Of a stretch of DNA of 64,000 bases, positions 25,768-37,700 are shown one piece after another (the stretch's first letter is position 1; every line of letters starts with the position of its first letter). Source of the stretch: Liolophura sinensis (taxonomy: Eukaryota > Mollusca > Polyplacophora > Chitonida > Chitonidae); contig NC_088307.1 of NCBI RefSeq assembly GCF_032854445.1, positions 23,325,953 to 23,389,952 on the forward strand, read 5' to 3'. The notes beneath the pieces were generated by a model. That model searched no databases, had not been told where the DNA came from, and saw only the letters and a list, made by a program, of their open reading frames with translations. Both the position numbers and the translations under genes were made by a program.

Positions 25768-28700
25768 ATTTTTCTCAGTTTTTGACTTGAAACTATGTTT
25801 GAGCCCATCTACAGGTAAAAGTTTCAAATGTGACAAAGATTCATATAAAAATATTAGAATTCTGAGGGTTGCAACGTCGTAGTATAGGAAGACGTTCTGT
25901 TGCTTGTCTAATTTAGGACATGTATTTGACGTGCACTTAATACTCTGAAAGAAAAAGGATGCTGAGGCCGAAGGTTCAGAATATTTGAATAAGCTGCTGC
26001 TGACTTGACCACTTGACTTAATACTCTGAAAGAAAAAGGATGCTGAGGCCAAAGGTTCAGAATATTTGAATAAGCTCTTGCTGACTTGACCACTTGACTT
26101 AATACTCTGAAAGAAAAAGGATGCTGAGGCCGAAGGTTCAGAATATTTGAATAAGCTATGCAGGTTTTCAAATATCTGTCTTCTCTCGGCTTCTCCCATT
26201 AACCTAACCACCCTCATAAAAGTGAAACATTCTTTAGCCAAACTGGTGAATAAGTATATAACTGTGATGTTTTTTGTTTTCAGGCTGATGCCAGGAAAAC
26301 CAAGCTGCTAGATTCGTACGATCTCCAGCGCTTCCTGAGTGATTACAGGTATTGATTAGTTACTATGAAAAAGACTCGAAAGTTGCAAGTTGAGGCTTCA
26401 AATTCGCCAGCTTCTATGAGCTTTTAAGAAATGGAGGTAGTGATACAACAAAAATTCCCTTGGTAGTGCAAGTTACTACCACTGCTGATAAAATGAGCAA
26501 ACCCAGTGGAAATAGAACTGTGTTTTAAGGTGGAGTGCATGATGTCTGTAGTTGTTCCCAGTGTCCTGGGGCCACTTTCACCAAACCCGGTAAATCAGTG
26601 TTTCATAACTATTCTAGTAACTGACATTCAGTCTGTCAAGAAAAAAGCATTTATTTGAAAACATCTTCCATTGTAAGAAATTTCATGATAGCTTAAACCA
26701 CATTTACATGTCTTTTCTGTAGCTGTCTTAGTTAATTTAAAAATTAGTTTCAAACAGTATATGGCTATCAGCAGCATTAACGAAACAGTCATTAGTTGAT
26801 CCATAAAATTTAATTTCATGCGTACACATGTAACCTTTGACCACTCTCCTTGTGTTTGTAGAGACCTAATGTCATGGATCAACAGCATGATGGCTCTCGT
26901 GTCCTCAGACGAACTCGCCAAGGACGTTACCGGAGCAGAAGCCCTTCTGGAAAGACACCAAGTAAGTTCACTCCCTTTTGTGAAGCTCTTTTATACATGT
27001 GTGCTATCCAGTGGCTGTCAGTTTATCTGTGGCTTTTATTTGTTGTGTTTGTCTTTGTAAGTGTTTCTCAAAATGTCTCTTCTTTTTTTCAGATTGAACT
27101 CTAGTCTTTTCTATGACTGGCTTTTTTGAATTATATGTCTGAAGATCTTTAATATTTTCTGTATTTCTATGATCTTACATGGACATCTAGAGGGTAAAAA
27201 TTTTCTGCACTGTGAACCCTTGGTTATTCAGTATATAGAGTAAACCCATGGGGATTTATGCTCTTACTTTTCTAATTTTTCGGCTAACATACTAAATATT
27301 TTACCCGCTGTACTAAAGCTATTTGCTCATACATGTAATTAATAAGTACATTCCTGTTGGGTAAAGTGGCTTTGAAGTACAGATGTTGTCAGACTGAAAA
27401 ATAAAACAACTCGTGAAGCTAATACTAAACTCTGCTTACATTTTCTCAAGCACGCTAGTCTCTGTCTGAAAAGTAATCTGTTATTTTAACTTTTCTAGTT
27501 AACTATTTAGTTGCATTTTAAATGATAATTATTTCTTTTTTCTTGGGACCTGTATGTCATAGAGGGAATGTGGGTATTTCTGGAATGAAATGAACAGTGC
27601 TGTTTGGAAGGATGTATACCCTAAATGACTTTCGTCCGTGACTAGCTTGCCCATTTTTCCTGATTCTGAGAGTTCTGATGAGTTTAGAAAGATGTTTTGA
27701 CATTTGCTTGGAAAATAAAATTATTAGTTTCAGCACAGAAAATAACATGTTGTGACATTTATTTGCCTCTGAATATGCACTTTTGTGGGCGAATTTTTAA
27801 GCCATTTAGGGTATAGAAAATTATTTTCCAGCACTGAAACAACTGGCTTCTCCCAGGACTAGTTAGGAGACAGACTTTCTCACTTGATCCAGTATTTCTC
27901 TGCTTTCTATTTAGTTGTTTCAGTGTTGGAAATTAAATCAATATTCACGTGTTCCTCTACGATGATTTGGAACATTGCTTTGGATTGATTTGGATTGATT
28001 TTGCCTTTAGATTTATGATCATTGAGTGCTGGGCATTTAAGTAACACTGTAACCAGCGACTGTAGGAACAATCTCCTACCATGTTAAGTGAACCATGTTC
28101 ATAGCTCTGTTTTCCAGTAAGCATACATGTATATATTTTCATTACTTGCGGTATTTAAATCGGTTGGGATTTTGGTTGGCTGTCATATATGTGATGCCAG
28201 CCAATGAGACGGCACTATTTGGGTGATTGACAGGTTTACTCGTTGTTTGCAGATGTTCAGCACAGAGATAGTCAGCCATTACGGCATCTCCCATATCCCT
28301 GAGGAAGATGAAGAGGTAGTGGTCACATGACCTGTCATGTGATTGTTCACATGACTGATCACATGCAAGAAGAGATTGATATGATTGGCTGCTAAAATTT
28401 AGGAGAAATAAAATCTAGATCACTTGGTACAGTCTTCTGACACCGCAGAAATATTTCAATCAAGATTTCAGTTTGGTGCGGAAATTTGTTTGACCAGAAT
28501 CTTTGTTCATTGATGGAGTCTGTAAAAAATTTGGTGATTTTTGATGGTTTTGAAATTTTGTCTAAAGGTGAAAATTTTTAGCTGTAGTTCCCAGTCTTTC
28601 TAAACATAGCTACCTTGATAAGAAAAATCTGTGAGAAGACTAGTGCCATGTGAATCCGTTTTTGCTTCCATCATTCATCAGACGGTATTGTCAGTTTAAG

Positions 28701-31700
28701 CCTGCTTTCTAACCTGCCCAGCCAACTGATCCTACTGACATACCTGTGATAAAATGTGGTCACAGTGCATTGCAAGATTTAACTAAATCATGCGGAACAA
28801 ACTCGAAACATTTGTGACAGAAAGGGTTAAATTCATTTTCTGCTGAAAGACACTTCAGTTGTAATTTATTGATTGAAATGAGGGCTTGTGTTCAGAGTGG
28901 AAACTTTTAATAGCACCCAGCCTTGTACCAGGTAGAAACTATCAAACTATGAGAAAGTTGACACAGAGCTTAATTTAAACAAAAGACCTCTTCTGTTTTA
29001 TGCAACTTGTTTGAAGTGAGTAACTTTAGACTTGCCGTGCACAGAAGAATGTTGTTGTCTGCAATCAGGTTGCCACGATATGGCTGGAAACTTTGCCGAT
29101 GTGGCAATAGCTTTGCTCTCAGGCCAAAACAGTTTGTAGACCTAGTCTTGCTTTGCAATCGGGCTAAAACGGTGTAGACTGATTTATCTCTGCAATCCAG
29201 CAGAAAATTTGTTAGTGCTTTCGGCTGATTGTAATTTGTATTAAACCCTTTCTGTGACCTACATGTAGATAAACTGTTACATTTTCAGCATGAGAGTGGC
29301 ATGTTTTGTGATTAATGACGACTGATATTTGCTGGTGGTATGGTGTGTGACCAGACTACGTCTTGGCATGATCAATAACACTGAAACATGTACGCATATG
29401 TTGTTCATGTAATTCTGAATTTCCTGTTGTATTTACTCAGTATGGGGAAGCACATGCTTTTAAGTAGGCCTTTGATCACATTAAAACAAGTATTTTTAGG
29501 CTGTGCTGCAGAAATATCTTAGGAAGATTATTGAATTCGCCGGCTGCTACATGTGCTAGCATTTCACCACAGCAGTAATAATGCTGTTATTAACAATAAA
29601 AAAGAAATCTTTTCATGGGGAGATTACATTGCACGATTTTCAAGTATATGAAACAGTGCTTTAACCCTCTCTTTGTTAATTTTTTTTGTGACTTGCATAG
29701 GCATATTAGTTGATTGAAAATTTTCTGTAGGCCGGTTTTAGAGATCAAATTCGAAATCAGTCATTCCTAAGAAAGAGATTTTCTCTTGCAGGATGTATAT
29801 TAGTTTGATTTGTAAATTGTCAATGACAGCATGCAGGAATAAATTCAACTCAACATGTTCATTGCAGCAGGTATAGTTTTCCTACGGACTGGACCGTGTC
29901 CAGTGTTGCAATAAAATTGAATTAAAACGCTGATCACAGTTTAGAATAGTTTTCCTTCACTTGGATGTTATACTATTTTCTTTATCTTTATTTATAAAAA
30001 TTTTGGCCCAATTGTCCTGTGAGGGAAGATTTTGTTTTTCTTTGCTGAAGAGCTCTTCAAGGGAGGCTAACTCAAAACTTGCCCCTTAAAAAGATGAAAG
30101 ACACACAAACATATACATCAATGAAACTTGAGCTAAAGCTTGATCTTTCAACTTATGCTTATTAATGACATCAAAATTTCAATTCTTTCTTTGATATCAT
30201 CAGTAACTTTTCTGGATTTGTTTCTATTTCAGTGGAATGCCTCTTGGATGAAGCTGTCTTTGCTGTATATATTTTCATTTGTATTTTTTTTGTGAGCTGA
30301 TGTTTTGCTGTTGTGATGTATGTCTTGAGCCTAATTAAATCTACTAACAAATGCAAATTTTTTTCTTACAGCGTGGACCAAAATCTGATGTTAGTCTTGT
30401 GTTAATTTTTCTCAGAATACATCCTCAGTCATAGCTTCTTCCTGTAGTACTTCAAGTTCCTTTTTTTTTTTTTTTTGCCTTCCTTTCATAAGTCAGGTGA
30501 ATTTTTATGAATTCAAGTTTGAAGTACACGTATTTCTCCATGGGGTATTTCTGGATAGATTTCAGTAATGGGTGGAGTTACATGTATTTTGTACACCATG
30601 CCGTGATTTTTTTAGCAGAGGTTTGTGAAGGTTGTTTGATTAATAGCATGCGCTGTAGTTTGCTGTTGTATAGTGTGTGTGATTTCTGCATTGTTCAGCT
30701 GGTTGTCTGGTCAACTTTGAAAATACATGATAAAGTAAATTTGAAATTTAAATCTATGTAACAGAAACATCAAAATGAAACCTCCATGTATGAGTATCTG
30801 GAAATATTAAAATTAAAAGCCATGAAATGCTGTATGTTCTAATAAAAGTGCCCCCACCCCCACCCCCACCCCCCGAAAGACTTCAAAATCGAAAGATAAG
30901 ATTACCTATTGATTTTTGAAAATTAACAGTCGAAAAGTAGATGTGGTAGCTGAATTCATGGCGAAAAAAGTTTTCCAGGTTTCACGCAAATTTGGTTGCA
31001 CAAAATTGCCATTATCATGTCGTCAAATTGACAATAAAATGAAAAAAATATTTGTTGGGATTATTAAATTTACAAACAAGTTCTCAATCGAGTTTCTGGC
31101 TTAAATTTAAATTTAAAAGTTTCTGATATTCATTGTAAGGGATGGATAGTGTTAGTTTAATAAAAAAAAAAACTGCTTGGTTGAAAGTTACATGTACCAT
31201 GAAGTTTCATTTGTTGAGCTACATTTAACCAAGTCCCAAGCATCACCAACTCTTATGTTTGTATGTGTTTCCAGGAACATCGCACGGAAATCGATGCCCG
31301 TGCTGGGACTTTCCAAGCTTTCGAAATGTTTGGGGCTCAACTGCTGGACAATGGTCACTACGCCAGTGAGGATGTCCAGTCTAGTCTGGAGGAGTTGGCT
31401 CGTGCAAGAGAGGAACTAGAGAGGTGAGGTTTGGGTCAGGTCTCCGCTGTAGTGATTAGCTGGACAATGGTCACTATGCCTTAGGTATTGCCCTGGGATT
31501 TTCCACAGAAATAACTACCTTATGACCAAGCGAAAAATGAAAAAAAATCAATTTCCAATATGTGTTCAGAAACTGTTGTAGCTATAGATAATGCTGCCAA
31601 TAAATCCTCACCCTTAGATTGAATGACATTTTTTTTGTGTGTGTGAACTACACTGTTGCCTCACTATAAGATGCCTCGATATAGTGCGCAATCAGATATA

Positions 31701-34700
31701 ATGCGACCCAAATCTGTTCAACATAAAATCTGAGTTATACTTTCATGTGAGAACGGCTAAAACTGCAAACGAATAAAGAGTTTTCATGAAGAAATATATG
31801 TAAATAACGCAACATCATTTGTTTTTTCTATTGGCACGTGGCCCGTGTGTTATTTGATATTTTAGGCTTAAGCTTTTGAATATTATGTGAGAAGAAGGAA
31901 AAAGAAATGGATTTCTGTATGAATAATTGTAGATTTTGTGATTGTGTACACTTCTTTGTGAGCGAGTGTGATTCCAAACACGTGTGACGTTGTTGTTGCA
32001 ACAATACTTATGCGTGTGTGTGTGGCTTCGTCAGCAATGCAGAACACATTTTATTCACAATGACAGGCATACCTCATTAAGGGATTAATGTTTGTGCACT
32101 TTCAGTAAATGCTGATAAGTTAACCAGTTTATTGAATGGCTATAAAGCGAGGTTTGAAACTGCAGGGAGTGAGATTTGACTCGCAGAAGGTGGCTGAGAT
32201 ACTTGTGTGCCGTACGTGAAAACTCGTGTACTATGGAATGCTAGTTGAATCAATTGGTAACAAAAAATCTCGTGCGATTATTGTAAACTAATAATGAGAA
32301 AGCATTTGACAAGACACATTTTGCATCGATAAAAATTCGTTCGGTGTCAAAATCGTGATCTGTAAGATAGACTGTAACCCTCTGTACTGTACATCGTGAT
32401 CTGTAGGATAGACTGTAACCCTATGTACTGTACATCGTGATCTGTAAGATAGACTGTAACCCTATGTACTGTAGCCGTACATACTGGATCCCAAGGTCGT
32501 TTCATTATAGTGCGCGGTAGCCTATAACACTCAGGAACCTGTCCCCAAAAAGGCACGCCATAGCGAGGCTACACTATATTAAAATTCTAGTAATCCAGAA
32601 AATGTTGAGGATCAAAATATACAACAATTTCATTGTGCAATTTCATTTTTCCATCTAGTAATAACCTACCCTAATTCTTCAGCCTTTTCAATCACCTGCG
32701 CAACAAATATTTGTGAAACATTCTGAGAACTACGGAGTGTAGAGAAATAATCTGTATGGTTTTATGAAGCTTGCATCTTTAGTGACTCAAACAAATCATT
32801 TTTGGTTTCATATTCGTAGTAAATGTGTACATAAATTGTTTACACCAAAAAAAGTTGAGGTTGAAGATTGACAGTATGTGTAAACTTCAGGATTGATAAT
32901 ACATACATGTAGGAGTTGCATGGTTTTTGCAAAGCTTACACATCTTCTCATCCCTCCACTCTGTGCTGACAGGGCGTGGATTGATCGACGCATGAAGCTG
33001 GACCAATGTCTGGAGTTACAGCTGTTCTACCGTGACTGCGAGCAGGCCGAGTCGTGGATGGCCTCCCGCGAAGCCTTCCTGGCCGGGGACAGTGTGGACG
33101 GTGACAACGTGGAGACCCTCATCAAGAAACACGAGGATTTTGACAGAGCCATCAACTCGCAGGTGAGAGACTTAACACTGTCTACATAAGAAGATACAAG
33201 TTCAGACCCAACCTTGGACAAGCACTTTGCACAATTTCCCATCACCTGTGTTTGTCGGGCCTCAAGCGGTCAATGAGGCTTGTCTGGGCGTTTGCTCAGC
33301 CTATCGGTCGTTAGTGTACCACTTGCCCTTCAATTATATAGTGTGCACATCTGTATTTCACAGATGGAAAAGTTTGTCACTATCTTGCCAAAGACCGGTG
33401 GTTTACCCCGGGCAAATCGGATTCCTCCATTGTTAAAAGTGACTAATGTAACATCTATGCCCAGTCAGTCCATTGTCCACCTTGTATTCCTGAGTGCGGT
33501 CACTGTCTTCCTCTGTAACTGGGAAGGTCTGCCATCAATCTGAGAATGGTCCCTCCCAGGTTCTGGCCGGTTTCCTCCCACCTTAATTCTGGTTGTTGTC
33601 ATTTAAGTGATATATTTTGAGTACAGCGCAAAAGGACAATCAAATAAATAAATCAATATATTCCTGAGCACAGCATAATTCCCCAGTGAAAAAGATTGAT
33701 AGATAGGTTGATCAATCATTAAATGTAGTTCAAGCTGTATATCTTGATGATCGATCAACTATATGAGTGGATAACTTAATGCATGTTATAGCAAGAGAAG
33801 ATCCAAGCTCTGCAGACTTTCGCTGATCAGCTGATCCAGGGAGACCACTACGATGGTCCGGCCATTGCTGAGAAGAGAGACCAGGTGCTTGACAGGTAAG
33901 GCTTCGCTGTTCACAACTACAGCAACAGATAACTACCATACTATCAAATGTTCCCTGTTCCCTGCTCAAAGACACCTGGAGATTTGGCAAAGCTCAGATT
34001 TTTCAACTGCTACAACATCTGGCAAAAAGTCGTATCGCTGATCATACAGTCGTGCACGAATACCACTCATTAAAAGAACGTCACTTTTAAAAGACAGGAT
34101 GTGTAAACTTTGATCATCCAACCAACAGACAGAAAGAGCAATTTCAGAATGGCCACAGCTAAAAACTACCGAAAGTGTTGATTCAGGCTGCATATAAATG
34201 CTCAGTCCGAGTGAGAAGGAAGAAGAAATAGATCTCAAAATGAAAACCATACAAACTAAATTTATAATTCACAAAATTACGAATTGTAGACTACCATGAC
34301 AGTCTCTTTTCAGTTTTTGATCCCTTTACATCATTTTAGTTTAGCTTTGTCCGGTGACCGGTGATGAGTTACTTTCTCCTGACTCTTGACTGAAGATTTG
34401 ATTCACATTTAAACATTGACTGCTGTCAGACACTGTTGTGTGAAACAGTAATCAAATCAGCCAGTATCAATTTCCATGATTCTCTTCACCCCTGATGTCT
34501 ATTAAATATGACTGCACCTAAAACACTTATCAAATCAATAAATACAATTTACAGGGCACTCTTCAACCTTGTTGTCTGTTAACTTAACTGCAGCGAAAAC
34601 ACTAATCAAATCAATACAAATTTCCATGATTCTCTTCACCTCTGTTGTCTGTTAAACATGACTGCACCTAAAACACTAATCAATAAATACTTCACCCTTT

Positions 34701-37700
34701 CTTCACCCCTGTTGTCTGTTACCAGGTGGTCCCAGCTGAAGGAGGCTCTGATTGACAACCGGTCCAAGCTGGGTGAGGCGCAGACGCTGCAGGCGTTTTC
34801 CCGCGACGCTGATGACATGGAGACGTGGCTTATGGAGAAGATACAAATCGCCCAGGATGAGAGCTACAGGGATCAGGCCAACATCACGGTAATCTCGGGG
34901 AAATATTTGTGACGTTTAGTGGATTATCGGCAAAACGTCACTGTTACATAGATGGAATAGCACACAGCATAAAATTCTACTTACTTTGAGTTGACCATCC
35001 AAGTTTACTTTGTCCAAAATTTTAGAAAGCTCTTTGAGATGATAATTTATGACAGATTAGTAAAGTTTTGAATGTTTAGGGGCTTATAAATCAATGTATG
35101 TGCCTTAGATTGTGAAATATTAATACCACTCAAAAAAATGGGGAAAGTGAATATCACTGCCCTGTTAGAAGGCAAGCAAGTAGCGGTACCATGCTGTGAT
35201 GAGGCTACGCCATTGATGTAACTTGAAAACTGTTGTGTATAGGCATGAGATTTTCCCTCCATTTTTTTTCGGAAGAAACTTCGGATTTAGATTAGAAGTG
35301 CTAAAAATTATGAGAGCTGTGATAAGAGATAAACTGAAGAGCTACTGATAGTACTACAGGATTATCACTGGGTTGGGTTAATTGGCACAAAGTGCCATAG
35401 AACACTAACATGTACTGCAAGGTGCGGAAGTAAATATTGAAGTTAGGTCGCTATGATTTCAAATCCAGTTCATGCTGTCTTCCTCTTCGGTCATATGTGG
35501 GAAGGTGTGTCAGCTACCTGCGAATGGTCGTGGGTTTTCCCCATGCTCTGCCCGGTTTCTTTCCCTCACATTGACAGTGTGTGCGGGGATTTCTTCATCT
35601 CCATCCCAGTTTTGGTCTAATCACTTATCTCACCTGTTCCGTTTCTCTCTCTCCCTTTGCACAGAGCAAGCACCAGAAGCACCAAGCATTTGAGGCAGAA
35701 CTCGCAGCCAATGCTGACAGACTGCAACATCTCCTCTCTACAGGCAACAGTAAGTGATTTCTGTATGATAAACACAAGATATGGAAATGATACTAAAGAA
35801 CCTTTTATGTAGTGAAAGTCAACGCTAGAATTCAAGGGGGAAAAAAAGACTGTGTAGTGGTGCTATATGCTGTATCTGCGGAAGGCATTTGAACCATAAG
35901 CTGTGAGAAAAATGTGAAAAGAACTTTGTAAGAACCCAAGGGTATATATATACATATTAAAATGTTCATTTTGAGTTGATCGGATTAGACTTTAATTACT
36001 TGCTTCACTCGAAGTTATTCAAAAAAAAAAAACTTTTAATTTGATATCCAAATTCAAAAAGAGTTAAAGTTCTGGTGCTAAACATCAATCAATCAGTCAG
36101 CCAGACTAATCTCAGTGGTGGAAGGTTTGATTCAGTTTGCTAAATTCTGCTGTTATGTCTTTGCCAGACCTGATAGAGAAGAGTCAGTGTGGTGGATCAG
36201 AGGATGCCGTCCAGGCGAGGCTAGCCAATCTGGCTGAGCAGTGGGAAACTCTGGTGGCCAAGTCCGCAGAGAAGAGTGAGAAGCTGAAAGAGGCCAATCG
36301 GCAGCAGACCTACAATGCCGGGGTGAAGGACATTGAGTTCTGGCTGGGCGAGGTAAGTTAGGACACAGGTGTAGAAAAGGAAGGGTAGGAATAACCTGGA
36401 CAAATGGAGGTACTGTTCTAGCTGACCCTTTACATTGTACATCATGTTTACTCAGGCTTTTGTTTACTGTGATCCCATCCGGTTTATGTGGAAAGGTCTG
36501 TCAGCAACCGGATGCGGATGGTCATAGGTTTCCCCAGGCTTTGCCTGATTTCCTCACACCATAATGCTGGCAGCTGTCTAGAAATGTCAAGTGAAATAGA
36601 CCATTCTTGAGTACAGTAAAACACCAATCATATAAATAAATAAATAAATAAATTGGATCAACCTTCTAAACTAAATGTTTTGCTTATGTTTGCTATCCTT
36701 GATTGGTTTAACAGGTTGAACAGATGCTGGCGTCCGAGGATTATGGGAAGGACTTGGCAACTGTCCAGAACATACTGAAGAAACACCAGCTGCTGGAGGC
36801 TGATATTGCTGCTCATGAGGTTTGTCATTATGTTACTGTCAGTTTAAAGCACAGAGGCTACAGGTTTAGGTCAGGAAGTTTGTCTTCCACATTGCACCGT
36901 CTGGTTTGAAGCAGTAATCAGTAAATTAAGAAGAGTTAATTAACTCAAGTTAATTTCTTGAGATGTATATATCAAAGTTAGATTTTTTGGTTTTTTTCAA
37001 ATCTTGAAGCAAATATGCATAATCCTTTCATTTTTCTCTAGAAAGTCTAACTTTTTAGCTTACTTGTCAGCTAATTCAGTGAATGTCAGTTACTTGTATG
37101 AGTCATTTACTTCAGTGATTGTCAGTTACTTCTATGAGTGTCAGTTACTTCACTGAGTGTCAGTTACTTCACTGAGTGTCAGTTACTTCACTGAGTGTCA
37201 GTTACTTTAGTGAGTGTCAATTACTTCAGTGATAGTCATCTTACTTCTGCGGTCGTCACTGATTTAATTTAAAGTTGTTTTGTCGATCTTGTACAGGATC
37301 GTATCAAGGATCTGGACATCCAGGCCGATCAGTTCATAGAGGCTGGCGTCTTTGACAGCGAGAGTATCCGCGAGAAGAAGCGCACCATCAACGAGAGATA
37401 CGAGAAGTAAGGATACAAAAACATTGGGCTCAGCAAACTGGACTTGGCTTATGGGGGTGGGCTGCTGGGGGGTCACTAGCCTTCTACAAAGGGAGGAAAA
37501 TCTTGTACCTCATTTAACAGAAAATCCCTCTACCTACTTCAAATACAAGCTCTGTATATCATGTGAAGTTTAGTGTGTAAAAATGTACTTCCAGAGGCAC
37601 ACATAAAAGCCTTAAAATGATAGGTTTGATATAAACGTAGAGGTTAGGAAACAGGACTTGGCATATGGCGGTTGGGAGGGGGCAAGGGGATAGTCACCAA

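Larger units (their letters stand above)
26962..31274 (+). other. SPTAN1: 4.3 kb intron between exons 28 and 29
   Basis: Holds the candidate cassette exon (28253-28315), the hairpin cluster after it, a dispersed element (27621-27811) and a C-rich tract. No main-family SINE copy is seen in it. The rest is unrecognised. Confidence 0.85.

Noticed and set aside
25732-26241. 169-codon open frame on the minus strand
   Set aside because: It consists of the 81-bp triplication read in frame plus a His-Thr run from the TG tract; no protein family resemblance.
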